Part shown: piece after piece, positions 1 through 9,433 of the stretch
Numbering within the stretch: the first letter of the stretch is position 1
How the letters are laid out: each line of letters begins with the position of its first letter
Assembly (NCBI GenBank): GCA_021740785.1
Contig: JAIOZI010000036.1
Coordinates: 1 to 47,905 of the forward strand
Origin: Melioribacteraceae bacterium
Lineage (GTDB): Bacteria; Bacteroidota; Ignavibacteria; Ignavibacteriales; Melioribacteraceae
Length of the DNA: 47,905 nucleotides
Direction: 5' to 3'
Position numbers and translations under genes: made by a program
The notes under the pieces: generated by a model
What the model saw: only the letters and a program-made list of their open reading frames with translations
Databases searched by the model: none
What the model was told of the DNA's origin: nothing

Positions 1-89
1 TCAAAAAGATAATTCCAACAATCGTCTTCGGTCTTGAATTGATGAAGAAACTCCTGAAAATCTTTTGGATATCTTTCTTGAGCAATCAT
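1..89 (-). CDS. IS1595-family transposase, N-terminal fragment (runs off window)
   Basis: On the minus strand an ATG at 89 opens a frame that stays open to the window edge, giving 29 residues that start MIAQERYPKDFQEF and continue HQFKTEDDCWNYLF. This resembles the segment just before the zinc ribbon of IS1595-type transposases, where a Phe/Tyr-rich stretch and an acidic-Cys-x-x-Tyr-Leu-Phe motif precede a Cys-rich finger. The zinc ribbon, the catalytic domain and the left end of the element lie outside the window, so I cannot say whether the element is intact. No clear ribosome binding site precedes the ATG, and I found no terminal inverted repeat in the 140 bases to its right. The call rests on a short match remembered from the family. 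Confidence 0.5.
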   Translation of the reverse strand, partial: MIAQERYPKDFQEFLHQFKTEDDCWNYLF

Positions 90-228
90 ATACAAACATA
101 ACGAATATTAGCAACTTGGCCTAAGCAGACTAGCAGTTTTATTGATATGCACAGAGAAAAAATATGGGCAGAGAGTGATGAAAATACCGGCAGTAAATTT
201 TCATTTACTCTGCAAGGAGAGAATGGAC

Positions 229-3200
229 ATGAAATCTAAAGACAAGAAGAATATAATAGCAGTGCCTAATAAATCAATTTCAAAAAATGACTTGAACCCG
301 GAGAAAGTAGAAAATAATTTCTTCGAAAACATTGTAGACACTGTACGCGAACCATTACTTATTTTAGATGAGGATCTGAGAGTAGTAAAAGCAAGCAGAT
401 CTTTTTTTGATTTCTTCAAAGTCAGCCCCGGTGAAACAATCGGAGCTCTTATTTATGATCTTGGGAATCAACAGTGGAACATTCCTAAACTTAGAGAATT
501 GCTCGAAACAATCCTTCCCGAAAAAGCAGAATTTGATAACTATGAAGTTGAACATTTATTTTCTACAATCGGTAAACGTGTCATGCTTTTGAATGCCCGG
601 CAAATTGAACAAGCCCTTGGTAAAGAGAAGATAATTCTACTTGCATTTGAGGATGTCACTGAACGGCGAGGTGTTGAAAAAGCATTAAGTGAAAAAAGCC
701 GTTTAACCGACGAGTATCTGAAAATACTTTTGGATCATGCACATGCACCAATCATTATCTGGAACTCTTCATTTATTATAAAACGGTTTAACAATGGTTT
801 TGAAAAACTCAGCGGTTATAACGCGGCTGAAATGCAGAATAAAAAAATCGATATTCTTTTTCCCAAAAATAAAATTGTGTCTACAATTGAGTTAATAAAA
901 AATAATATTACCGACGAAAATTCGGAAGTTATTGAAATAGATATTTTAACGAAAGACAATAGAATCAAGACTGTCTTATGGAACTCAGCCAATATTCTGG
1001 ATAAAGAAGAAGAAAAAATTGTTGCAACCATAGCACAGGATATTACAAACCGCAAACAGACAGAAGATGCGCTTACAATTTTAGAAACACGTTATAGACG
1101 ACTTTTTGAATCGGCAAAAGACGGTATTCTTATCCTTGATGCGGAAAACGGTAAAATTATTGATGTTAATCCTTTCTTGTGTGAGCTGCTCGCTTATTCA
1201 AAAGATAAATTTATTGACAAAGAATTATGGCAAATCGGGTTCTTTGATGACATAGCCGCCAATAAAGAAAAATTTTTAGAACTCCAGCAAAAAGAATATG
1301 TACGTTATGAAGACTTACCACTTGAAACTTCTGATGGGCGCCGCATTAATGTTGAGTTCGTGAGTAATGTTTATAAGGTAAATCGAAATGAAGTAATTCA
1401 ATGTAATATTAGAGACATCACCGAACGGATACAAACAAAAAACAGACGGACTTTTGTAACATCTATTTTATCAATATTGAACAGACCGAATGATTGGAAA
1501 CTGTTAGTCAAAAATATACTTGAAGAGATAAAAGAATTTACCGGGATTGAAGCTGCGGGTATTCGTTTCAAGGACGGTGATGATTATCCTTATTATGAAA
1601 CTATAGGGTTCCCTGCTGATTTTGTTGAGAAGAAAAGATTTCTTTGCTCAAAAGACTCGGACGGCAAGGTAATTTGCGATACAAAGGGCAATCCGGTTTT
1701 GGAATGTATGTGCAGTAATGTAATCTCCAAACGCACTGATCCGTCATATCCGTTTTTTACAAAAGGGAGAAGTTTTTGGACTAATTCTACAACAAAGCTT
1801 CTTGTATCCACTTCGGAGAAAGATCATCAATTCCGCACCCGCAACCGCTGTAACGGGGAAGGGTATGAATCAGTCGCTTTAATACCACTTCATTCCGGCG
1901 AAGAAGTTATGGGTTTACTTCAACTAAATGATAAACGTACCAAAATGTTTACATCAGAGCTGATTCAAACGATGGAAGAAATCGGCGCAACAATTGGAAT
2001 TGCTTTCAAAAGGATGGAAATTGAAAAACAAATTAAAGAAAGTGAAGAAAAATTTCGAATCATTACGGAGAATTCGGCAGATGCAATATTTATTACTGAT
2101 GATCAAGGAAGATATTCATATGTAAATACTAAATCTGTTCAAATGCTGGGTTACTCAAAAGAAGAAATGTTGCATCTCACGATTGCTGATATTTCGCCAA
2201 AAGACAAAGTTGATGAGTACTTTCTAATATTTAAACAACTGTTAAATGTCGGATTTGCATCAACCGAGATTGATTTAGTAGCAAAAGATGGCAATTTAAT
2301 TCCAGTAGACTTAAACGCTGTTGTGCTGCCAAACGGATTTATTTTTACAAGTTGCAGAGATATAAGCGAACGCATTGAGATTCAGAATAAAATTAAATTT
2401 CAGGCGGATTTATTATCTAACGTTGGTCAAGCTGTAATTGCTACCGACTTAGCCGGCAAAGTTGTTTTTTGGAACAATGCTGCAGAGAGTATCTATGGTT
2501 GGACTACTGATGAGGCTATGGGAAAAAATATTATCGATCTAACACCTGCCGAACAAACCCAAGAACAAGCCTCAGAGATAATGAAACAATTAACAGCCGG
2601 CAATTCATGGTCGGGAGAGTTTTTAGTAAAAAGAAAAGATGGAAGTTCATTCACGTCTTATGTTACAGATGCACCAATTAATGACTCTAATGGAAAGTTA
2701 TTGGGCGTCATAGGAATTTCTAGTGATATTACAGAAAAAAAACGCGCCGAATCGGAATTATTAATAAGCGAAGAAAGATACAAAACCATTTTTAATAATT
2801 CGCTTGAACTAATTTACATTATTGATTTGGAAGGACAAGTTCTCGAAGCAAATGCTCATGCTTTAAATCTTTTAGATTACACACTTGAGGATATTAAAGG
2901 ATTAAAATATTCTGATGTATTAGATCCTGTTGATTTACCGGAAGCTTCTAAAAATATTGAGTACGTAGTAGTAAATGGTGTAAATCAAGGTCTGCAAGAA
3001 TATAGGATACGAACAAAAAACGGGGGGGAAATAATTATTGAAACCACCTCGGTCAGGTTGGATAGGGATGGAAAACCATATGGTATAATGGGAATTGCCA
3101 GGAATATTACGGACAGAAAACATACTGAAAACGAAATGATTAAAGCAAAAGAAAAAGCCGAAGAATCCGATAAAATGAAATCGGAATTTCTCGCGCAGAT

Positions 3201-3876
3201 GTCACACGAAATCCGCACGCCGATTAACGTAGTGTTAGGATATACCGAGTACCTGAATGATTTGATAGGTGACAAAAAAGATTCCGAAACGGACGACTGT
3301 TTTACTGGTATTAATCTTGCTTCAAAAAGAATTATTAGAACCATAGATTTGATACTGAATGCCGCCGAATTGCAAACAGGCACTTATCAGCCTAATTTTG
3401 TTACACTTAATCTTGATACGGAAATCCTTAATAAGATATATCGAGAGCAACGGTTGACTGCTAATCATCGAGGATTAGAATTGATATATAATTGTGAATT
3501 AAATGACCCTGAAATATTTGCAGATGATTACAGCACCACACAAATTTTTGCGAACTTGATAGATAATGCGATCAAATACACAAAAAAGGGCAGGGTAGAA
3601 ATTCTTATAACAAATAATATAGACAGTAATATTGTTGCTGAGATAAAAGATACGGGAATAGGAATTGCCGAAGAGTTTCTTTCCAAACTATTTGATCCTT
3701 TCACACAGGAAGAACAGGGCTATTCAAGAAGTTTTGAAGGAAATGGACTGGGGTTATCTCTGGTACAAAAATACTGTGAAATTAACCATGCAAAAATTGA
3801 AGTGGAAAGCGAAAAAAATGTAGGATCAACATTTAGAATCATTTTTGATAAAAAGTTTACCGGAAACAAAGTTTGA
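229..3876 (+). CDS. Multi-PAS/GAF sensor histidine kinase (orphan)
   Basis: This 1215-residue kinase has no membrane segment and is probably cytoplasmic. The order is PAS (about 34-150), PAS (162-280), PAS (288-402), GAF (404-600, with a Cys-rich insert around LECMCSN), PAS (604-720), PAS (720-843), PAS (846-967), HisKA and HATPase_c. The H box reads MSHEIRTPIN, with the phosphoacceptor His near residue 993. The ATPase shows an N box (NLIDNAIKYT), G1 (DTGIGIAEEF) and G2 (GNGLGLSLV). The frame is open from 142, but I chose ATG 229 because AAGGAG at 214-219 sits 9 bases upstream; ATG 223 would leave only 3 bases. No response regulator is adjacent and there is no C-terminal receiver, so the partner is elsewhere. 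Ligands cannot be told from sequence. Confidence 0.9.
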   Translation: MKSKDKKNIIAVPNKSISKNDLNPEKVENNFFENIVDTVREPLLILDEDLRVVKASRSFFDFFKVSPGETIGALIYDLGNQQWNIPKLRELLETILPEKAEFDNYEVEHLFSTIGKRVMLLNARQIEQALGKEKIILLAFEDVTERRGVEKALSEKSRLTDEYLKILLDHAHAPIIIWNSSFIIKRFNNGFEKLSGYNAAEMQNKKIDILFPKNKIVSTIELIKNNITDENSEVIEIDILTKDNRIKTVLWNSANILDKEEEKIVATIAQDITNRKQTEDALTILETRYRRLFESAKDGILILDAENGKIIDVNPFLCELLAYSKDKFIDKELWQIGFFDDIAANKEKFLELQQKEYVRYEDLPLETSDGRRINVEFVSNVYKVNRNEVIQCNIRDITERIQTKNRRTFVTSILSILNRPNDWKLLVKNILEEIKEFTGIEAAGIRFKDGDDYPYYETIGFPADFVEKKRFLCSKDSDGKVICDTKGNPVLECMCSNVISKRTDPSYPFFTKGRSFWTNSTTKLLVSTSEKDHQFRTRNRCNGEGYESVALIPLHSGEEVMGLLQLNDKRTKMFTSELIQTMEEIGATIGIAFKRMEIEKQIKESEEKFRIITENSADAIFITDDQGRYSYVNTKSVQMLGYSKEEMLHLTIADISPKDKVDEYFLIFKQLLNVGFASTEIDLVAKDGNLIPVDLNAVVLPNGFIFTSCRDISERIEIQNKIKFQADLLSNVGQAVIATDLAGKVVFWNNAAESIYGWTTDEAMGKNIIDLTPAEQTQEQASEIMKQLTAGNSWSGEFLVKRKDGSSFTSYVTDAPINDSNGKLLGVIGISSDITEKKRAESELLISEERYKTIFNNSLELIYIIDLEGQVLEANAHALNLLDYTLEDIKGLKYSDVLDPVDLPEASKNIEYVVVNGVNQGLQEYRIRTKNGGEIIIETTSVRLDRDGKPYGIMGIARNITDRKHTENEMIKAKEKAEESDKMKSEFLAQMSHEIRTPINVVLGYTEYLNDLIGDKKDSETDDCFTGINLASKRIIRTIDLILNAAELQTGTYQPNFVTLNLDTEILNKIYREQRLTANHRGLELIYNCELNDPEIFADDYSTTQIFANLIDNAIKYTKKGRVEILITNNIDSNIVAEIKDTGIGIAEEFLSKLFDPFTQEEQGYSRSFEGNGLGLSLVQKYCEINHAKIEVESEKNVGSTFRIIFDKKFTGNKV

Positions 3877-3903
3877 ATCAACTCCGAAGGAGAATAGCTT
3901 TTC

Positions 3904-4010
3904 ACCAAAAGATGTAGTCCCTTTTTCACACCTTTGCCCGATTGTTTTAACAACCCTCTCTATATAACTTCCTCCAAGTTTAGTAGAAAAATCATTTTGA
4001 TTTTCACTTA
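3904..4010 (+). repeat. Intergenic repeat, copy A
   Basis: This is one of three related intergenic stretches, all in the same orientation. Copy A shares long blocks with copy B (5652-5760), including CAAAAGATGTAGTCC and CTTTGCCCGATTG, a TCTCTAT box, and a matching tail. Copies A and B flank the cyclase/YbbR gene. I see no coding potential in it. The function is unknown; it could be a degenerate mobile element, an RNA or a regulatory region. Confidence 0.75.
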
Positions 4011-4096
4011 GAGACGTTTGATCGAAAAAAGGAATAAAAACCAAACTACTCATATTCAAGAGTATAACAATCATATTTTACTGAAAGAGACGCTGA

Positions 4097-5542
4097 ATGT
4101 TCGAAACAATAACTTCATTTTTGGAAAGTATTATTATCAATTTTCGGTTTACGGATTTTATTGATATTACTATAGTCACAATTGTTGTATACTTCGTTTT
4201 CAAGTGGTTCCGGCAACAAACATCCAAAAATATAATTATTGGGATATCCCTGTTACTTCTTACTTTTATTCTATCTCAAAAATATAACCTCTATCTTACA
4301 TCTATATTCTATCAGGCAGGATTTACAGTATTATTAGTTGCGTTAGTTATAATTTTTCAACAAGATCTTCGACGAATGTTTGATAAGATTTCCGCATGGA
4401 GTTTCAAAAATCCCCGTGCAGTCTTTGAGCAAGCTCCTATAATTATTGACGTGTTGGTTGAAACAATTTCACAATTAGCTAAGGATAAAATTGGTGCGTT
4501 AATTATTATTAAAGGACGCGAGCCGATTCATAACCATGTAAGGGGTGGAATTGAATTAAACGGCAAGATCAGTCTACCGCTTTTGGTTAGTATTTTTCAT
4601 CACGATACACCAGGGCACGATGGTGCACTAATAATTGAAAATGGTATTGTTACCAAGTTTGGTGTTCACCTGCCCCTTTCAACGAATTTACAAGAAGTAG
4701 GGCAAAGTGGAACACGGCATACTGCGGGATTAGGTTTAGCCGAACTTTGTGACTCGGAAGTTATTATTGTTTCCGAAGAAAGAGGTACAATTACAAATGC
4801 AAGCCAGGGTAAACTCGTTCTCGTTAAATCAGCAGCTGATCTTAAAGAAAGACTTACACTTTTCTTTAAACAAACCGGTTATTTTGGAACCATTGTTAAA
4901 AAAAGAAATCTTGTTACAGGTTACCTCAGTATAAAAGTTTTTGCATTGTTTACGGCAATACTGCTTTGGCTTTTGTTTGCATTTCGTGTTGAGACAATAC
5001 AAAGAACTTTCGAAGTACCTATTGAGTATCGTAATATTCCCGATACATTATTGTTGGACAGTAATCGTCCATCCAAAGCTGAAGTTAATCTTACCGGACC
5101 GGAAAGAAGTTTTGATACTGAAAGTGAAAATATTGTTATTTCTTTAGATATGGCTAATGTTAAACCGGGTTTACAGAAAGTGGTTATTACAAGTGATGAT
5201 ATAAATGGAAGTACAAATTTATTGGTTGAACAAATAAATCCGCAAACACTCAAAATCATAACTTATAAATTAATCCATGCTATTCTACCTGTGAGTATTA
5301 CAACAATTGGGAAATTAAAAAGTGGTCTTAAATTAATCGAATTAACAACCGAATCCAAATCAGTTAACGTGCTTATTGTGGAAGAAAAAATTGGTTTGAT
5401 CGATAAACTAAAAACCGAATCGCTTGATCTGAAAGAAATAAGTGAGGGCGGAGTTTTCAGTCTTAGTCTTATTATTCCGGAGTATGTAAAACTTATTTCC
5501 GACGATGAAAAAGTTGTTACAGTCTCTGTTAAAGTTAAGTAA
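4097..5542 (+). CDS. cdaA: Diadenylate cyclase (CdaA-type) fused to YbbR-type regulatory domain
   Basis: This 481-residue inner-membrane protein should convert two ATP to cyclic di-AMP. Three membrane helices (about 20-40, 47-65, 73-92) precede a DisA_N/DAC domain (about 100-270). The domain holds HDGALII near residue 174 (the DGA motif) and SGTRHTAG near 205 (the RHR motif, here RHT), then IIVSEERGTI. A fourth helix at about 281-300 leads to an outward-facing C-terminal region of about 170 residues that reads as YbbR-like beta-strand repeats (EVPIEYRNIPD, VNLTGPE). In Bacillus and Listeria, CdaA and its YbbR regulator CdaR are separate neighbouring proteins; here they are one chain. The third residue of the RHR motif is Thr, so activity should be tested. 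Intergenic repeats lie on both sides of the gene. The family call is firm and the activity is inferred. Confidence 0.88.
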   Translation: MFETITSFLESIIINFRFTDFIDITIVTIVVYFVFKWFRQQTSKNIIIGISLLLLTFILSQKYNLYLTSIFYQAGFTVLLVALVIIFQQDLRRMFDKISAWSFKNPRAVFEQAPIIIDVLVETISQLAKDKIGALIIIKGREPIHNHVRGGIELNGKISLPLLVSIFHHDTPGHDGALIIENGIVTKFGVHLPLSTNLQEVGQSGTRHTAGLGLAELCDSEVIIVSEERGTITNASQGKLVLVKSAADLKERLTLFFKQTGYFGTIVKKRNLVTGYLSIKVFALFTAILLWLLFAFRVETIQRTFEVPIEYRNIPDTLLLDSNRPSKAEVNLTGPERSFDTESENIVISLDMANVKPGLQKVVITSDDINGSTNLLVEQINPQTLKIITYKLIHAILPVSITTIGKLKSGLKLIELTTESKSVNVLIVEEKIGLIDKLKTESLDLKEISEGGVFSLSLIIPEYVKLISDDEKVVTVSVKVK

Positions 5543-5651
5543 CCGGTTAGAATTATTTTTACCTTCTATAAATTTTAAAGTATGGTCATCTCGGCTACCT
5601 TAGCTAAAACTTATGCGACACTCTCTTCAAGCAAAGGGGTTTTATTTCCTA

Positions 5652-5760
5652 ACCCAAAAGATGTAGTCCTTTTTTCATCCCTTTGCCCGATTGAATTACC
5701 CCTTCTCTATTTATAACTTTTTTCAAGATCAATAGAAAGATTATTTGGGTTTTACTTTAG
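5652..5760 (+). repeat. Intergenic repeat, copy B
   Basis: This is the second copy of the repeat seen at 3904-4010, in the same orientation, inside the 300-base gap between the cyclase gene and the M48 peptidase. The strongest blocks are AAAAGATGTAGTCC, TTTGCCCGATTG and the TCTCTATTTATAACTTTT region. The rest of the gap (5543-5651) shows nothing I can name. Confidence 0.75.
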
Positions 5761-5842
5761 GAATATTCGTTGAAAATATCATTCTGTTTTATTGATTGAA
5801 ATAAACAACCGATTTATTGATGAACATAGGTGGGAAGTAATC

Positions 5843-6649
5843 ATGAAATATATTATTAATTTTTTATTACCGCTCTTTGTTTTCTCTTTTATATTAATAT
5901 CGTGCAGTACGGTCGCCATAACAGGTCGAAATCAATTAAATATTATTCCCAGTTCCGAAATGCTTGCGGCAAGCTTCCAGCAATACGATGAATTTATGCA
6001 TGCTAATAAAACCAGCTCCAACACAAACGAATCTAGAATGGTTAAGCGAGTAGGTCTAAATGTTCAGAATGCCGTTCAAAGATATTTTGCAGCTAATAAT
6101 TTGACCGACAGACTTGCCGGGTATGAATGGGAATTCAATTTAATAGAAAGCCCGGATATAAATGCCTGGTGTATGCCGGGTGGTAAAGTAGTTGTTTATA
6201 CGGGCATTCTTCCGTTAACTCAAGACGAAAGTGGTCTTGCAGTTGTAGTGGGACACGAAATAGCTCATGCTGTTGCCGATCATGGCAGTGAAAGAATGAG
6301 TCATGTTTTGTTAACTCAATTAGGCGGAATGGCTTTATCCGAAGCGATGAGTTCACAACCCCAGCAAACTAGCGATTTACTGCTCGGATTATATGGTATA
6401 GGCGCACAAGTCGGGGTTCTCCTCCCTTATAATCGAACCCAGGAAAGTGAGGCTGATAGACTCGGATTAATCTTTATGGCGATGGCAGGATATAATCCAA
6501 ACGTTGCGGTTGATTTTTGGGAAAGAATGGCAGCCGAGAAACAGGGACAACAACCAATCGAATTCTTGAGTACTCATCCATCTGATAGAACGAGAATTGA
6601 AGATATAAAAACGCATATGCCTGAAGCAATGAAATATTTTAATAAATAA
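5843..6649 (+). CDS. M48 family metallopeptidase, lipoprotein
   Basis: This is a 268-residue zinc endopeptidase of the LoiP/YggG/Oma1-like M48 type. The signal peptide ends in a lipobox (FILISC|S), so it should be a lipoprotein facing the periplasm. The catalytic zinc motif is HEIAH within VVGHEIAHAVADHG, and the third ligand lies in ESEADRLG. The C-terminal THPSDRTRIEDI is the usual end of this family. I use ATG 5843 rather than the upstream ATG 5792 because the signal peptide begins directly at MKYIINF and the 17 extra residues look unrelated to export. The likely role is turnover of damaged or misassembled outer-membrane proteins. The next two genes also encode exported proteins. Confidence 0.88.
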   Translation: MKYIINFLLPLFVFSFILISCSTVAITGRNQLNIIPSSEMLAASFQQYDEFMHANKTSSNTNESRMVKRVGLNVQNAVQRYFAANNLTDRLAGYEWEFNLIESPDINAWCMPGGKVVVYTGILPLTQDESGLAVVVGHEIAHAVADHGSERMSHVLLTQLGGMALSEAMSSQPQQTSDLLLGLYGIGAQVGVLLPYNRTQESEADRLGLIFMAMAGYNPNVAVDFWERMAAEKQGQQPIEFLSTHPSDRTRIEDIKTHMPEAMKYFNK

Positions 6650-6748
6650 ATGTTGTGTAGGATTTTGATTTCTATGAAGTGTAAAAATACCGGAAAACTA
6701 ATTGAGTTATTCCATTTCCTAATTCTAAATAAAATAAGAGGAGCAGTA

Positions 6749-7177
6749 ATGAAAACACGATTAACATCTGGATTAATTATTATGTTGTTTGTCCTATCAA
6801 GCACTGTTATTGCGGGCGGAGAAGGCGAACTTCAAAAATACTTTAATAAAACTGCCACAGAAGTAAAAGCAGCAGAAGATGCTTCCGCAAAGCGCGGAAT
6901 TCTTAATGAGTCATTTACAAACATGCTCAAAGTACTGAATAAAATTCAAAATTCGGGAATGCTCTCTGAAGAAGAAAGCACGGGTGTAGGTAATTTCAAA
7001 ACTACAATACAAGAAAAACAAGACGAGCTTAACGGCAAAAATGGTTTCGAACGAGTACCAAATTCGCAGCTTAATAATTTTGCCGATTACGCTGTTCAAG
7101 ATATTGAACAGGCATCGTTAACTATAAGTCTTGTTGCGTTGGTTTTGATTGCTATCTTACTTGTTCTGATATTATAG
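6749..7177 (+). CDS. Small exported protein with C-terminal membrane anchor, unknown function
   Basis: I do not recognise a family. The 142-residue product has a signal peptide (MKTRLTSGLIIMLFVLSS, probably cleaved near VIAGG), a helical charged middle (about 30-115) and a strongly hydrophobic tail (SLVALVLIAILLVLIL) that ends the protein. That makes a periplasmic helical domain anchored by its C terminus. AAGAGGAG at 6736-6743 lies 5 bases before ATG 6749, which decides this start over the in-frame ATG at 6650. It follows the M48 peptidase by 99 bases and may be co-transcribed with it. Confidence 0.7.
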   Translation: MKTRLTSGLIIMLFVLSSTVIAGGEGELQKYFNKTATEVKAAEDASAKRGILNESFTNMLKVLNKIQNSGMLSEEESTGVGNFKTTIQEKQDELNGKNGFERVPNSQLNNFADYAVQDIEQASLTISLVALVLIAILLVLIL

Positions 7178-7212
7178 ACTAGGTTTTCGAGAACTTACTA
7201 TCTTGGTATTCT

Positions 7213-8325
7213 ATGTTATACTCCAATACCCGTTTTGTTAGGAAAGTTAAATATTCTAATTCTTTCAAGAAGTCAATATATACGGCGCTCCTAATTTTTA
7301 TAGCTTCGTGCAGCTCTGATTATACTATTCAGCATGAAGCTCTGCTTACGGAAAAAAGCGACTACTCACTTGTATTCATTATTCATGGTGATGGCGGTTA
7401 TTTTTATCACGATACGAATGGTAATGAATACAAAGCAGATGAGGTAACTTTAGAAAAGGCAAAAAGGATTGCAGGACAAAATCTCAATGCCGAGGTTTTT
7501 ATCTTTCATCAAAAACCCAAGCGAAATTTCTTGTTATTTTTTCCTCTTAAAGATGGAGAGTTCTACTATTACCGGAATGGACAGCTTATAGCAAACGAAA
7601 AGTATTGGCGCGATCAGGAAGAATCAAACTTTGACTTTGAGGTGGATATCTATTGCAGTTTACACGCAGGTAATCAATACGAAATGATGAAAATGTTTCT
7701 CTATTTTGGTCATGAAATACCTGAGCTTGGCGGCACCGGTTATGATGCATCTTATCCCAACCGTGAATTCACTGTTCATAATCTTGCGAACGGGCTTAAA
7801 GATTTCACAGGTGATTCTACAAGATTTGATCTTGTGATTCTCTCGACTTGTTTTGGTGGTACGCCTTATACAATCGGAACACTCGCTTCTTATGCTAGAT
7901 ATATAATAGCATCTCCGGAGAATCTTCACTTATCTTATTTTGATATCAATTTGTTGGAGCGGTTGGATTTGAATTTAAGCGATACCGATATACATACCTT
8001 TGCAAAGAAATTTGCTAACAAAACATTTGAACGGTTATCCAATGAAGTCCAAACAGAAGTAAGTGTTGCGGTTTATGATGTTGATCGTGCACAGGATTTT
8101 TTAAACTCCGTCCATAATATTTATGAAAGTTCTTTAAAAACTTTGAGAGGAGAAGGGCGGGTTAACCCGGCAGGAGTTGAGCATTGTGATTGTGCCGATT
8201 TGGTTGATTACGCATCCCCAACAATAAGTGATGGAGTAGATATATTTTACCGCCCGGCACGTTTCGGGCGATTAAAACACAAGCAAAAACACTCCGGATG
8301 GCAATGCTGGAAGAAAATTGATTGA
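7213..8325 (+). CDS. Putative caspase/clostripain-like lipoprotein peptidase
   Basis: This 370-residue lipoprotein has a lipobox at FIASC|S after a long basic N terminus. The body looks like an alpha/beta fold related to clan CD cysteine peptidases. An early strand with LVFIIHGDGGY is followed by YFGHEIPELGGTGY, a candidate catalytic His, and then by a strand ending VILSTCFGGTP, a candidate catalytic Cys. IIASPENLHLSYFD follows, resembling the segment after the Cys in clostripain (C11) proteins. The C-terminal part has Cys-rich EHCDCADL and ends in SGWQCWKK. The assignment rests on motif order only; an inactive or differently folded protein cannot be excluded. The ribosome binding site is weak, and no better start is seen. 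Confidence 0.5.
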   Translation: MLYSNTRFVRKVKYSNSFKKSIYTALLIFIASCSSDYTIQHEALLTEKSDYSLVFIIHGDGGYFYHDTNGNEYKADEVTLEKAKRIAGQNLNAEVFIFHQKPKRNFLLFFPLKDGEFYYYRNGQLIANEKYWRDQEESNFDFEVDIYCSLHAGNQYEMMKMFLYFGHEIPELGGTGYDASYPNREFTVHNLANGLKDFTGDSTRFDLVILSTCFGGTPYTIGTLASYARYIIASPENLHLSYFDINLLERLDLNLSDTDIHTFAKKFANKTFERLSNEVQTEVSVAVYDVDRAQDFLNSVHNIYESSLKTLRGEGRVNPAGVEHCDCADLVDYASPTISDGVDIFYRPARFGRLKHKQKHSGWQCWKKID

Positions 8326-8587
8326 AAATTTTCAACCCATCAAAGTAAGGCAGCAATACATATAGTTAACTGATTTAGTGTCATAAAAAATTAAGCGATC
8401 ATTATATGCATGAATTGAAATTCAGGTTGAGCAGTTGTTAGCAGCTACGTCATATTTTGGTTTCCCAAAATGTTCATGAGTTTAGCGAAGAGTTTATTAA
8501 ATTTGCAGTAATATGAACTGTGTGACGAATCCCAATGAATTTAACTACAGTTTGTTTTTAATAATGCCCTAATTAAAGTATAGTAAA

Positions 8588-9196
8588 ATGGAAATTACTT
8601 TTTTTCTTCAAGGAGCGCTTATTGGTTTTTTGACCGCAGTACCAATTGGACCTATCGGAATAATTTGTATACGGAAAACACTTACCGAAGGCTGGATTCG
8701 CGGACTGATCGTAGGACTTGGTGCGGCAACTGCAGATTTGCTTTATGGCTTTATTGCTGCATTCGGGGTAACTTTTATTTCGGATACGGTTGATGATCAG
8801 CGAGTTTGGATTCGATTGATCGGTGGAGTAATTCTCCTTATACTCGGATTCAGAACTTTTCGAACCAAACCGGCTGATCCGAAAATTCAAATCAGCGGCG
8901 GGAAGTTAAAATCTTATATTTCGATTTTTTTTCTAACGCTTACAAATCCGTTAACTATTTTTGCATTTATCGCTGTGTTTACCGCACTCGGGTTGGCGAA
9001 AGGGCTTACTTTATTCTCTTCAGCGCTTCTTGTTGCCGGAGTTTTTACAGGATCGGGTTTGTGGTTTCTGCTTTTAAGTTCCACCGTTGTTCTCTTTAGA
9101 AAGAAACTTGATTTTGTGGGGCTGAGATGGGTTAACAGGGTCGCCGGTATCTTTATATTTTGCGCCGGCATTATTGCCATGGGAAGTTTGATATGA
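8588..9196 (+). CDS. LysE-family amino-acid/metabolite exporter
   Basis: This 202-residue inner-membrane protein has about six hydrophobic helices. The N terminus GFLTAVPIGPIGIICIRKTL carries the Pro-x-Gly-Pro signature of LysE/RhtB translocators, and TNPLTIFAF in the middle is the second family motif. The length is typical (about 200). Substrates in this family are amino acids or related small molecules, and the sequence does not specify which. The gap before it (8326-8587) shows nothing I can name. It looks like a single-gene unit. Confidence 0.85.
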   Translation: MEITFFLQGALIGFLTAVPIGPIGIICIRKTLTEGWIRGLIVGLGAATADLLYGFIAAFGVTFISDTVDDQRVWIRLIGGVILLILGFRTFRTKPADPKIQISGGKLKSYISIFFLTLTNPLTIFAFIAVFTALGLAKGLTLFSSALLVAGVFTGSGLWFLLLSSTVVLFRKKLDFVGLRWVNRVAGIFIFCAGIIAMGSLI

Positions 9197-9246
9197 TTGG
9201 TTGTTTATCCCGCGTGCTTATAGATAAGACCTACTGTTTACATATC

Positions 9247-9300
9247 TAAAGAACTAGTCCCTTTTTCATCCTTTCGATCGATTTATTACTGTTTTTAATT
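9247..9300 (+). repeat. Intergenic repeat, diverged copy C
   Basis: This short relative of the repeats at 3904 and 5652 shares CTAGTCCCTTTTTCATCCTTT, apart from minor differences, and then decays. It has the same orientation. It sits in the 453-base gap between the LysE gene and the radical SAM pair, which also contains the hairpin cluster at 9434-9487 and otherwise nothing recognisable. Confidence 0.5.
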
Positions 9301-9433
9301 TAATATCTTCTCCTAATGACAATTGCTTACAATCAAATCATTGTTATCAATTCGTCGCTAAAGTTATAACTCAGCATTTGCAGAGTTTGTTATTGGCAGC
9401 GGAACGAAGCGGAGTGTCTGCAGGTCGACAGAT

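Noticed and set aside
1-141. Complete insertion sequence at the left edge
   Set aside because: Only the start of a transposase frame is visible, and no inverted end was found.
2985-3383. Minus-strand frame of 132 codons inside the histidine kinase gene
   Set aside because: It is a shadow of the real reading frame in low-GC DNA.
3826-4074. Minus-strand frame of 82 codons after the histidine kinase
   Set aside because: It runs through repeat copy A and the kinase's 3' end, and has no ribosome binding site or recognisable protein pattern.
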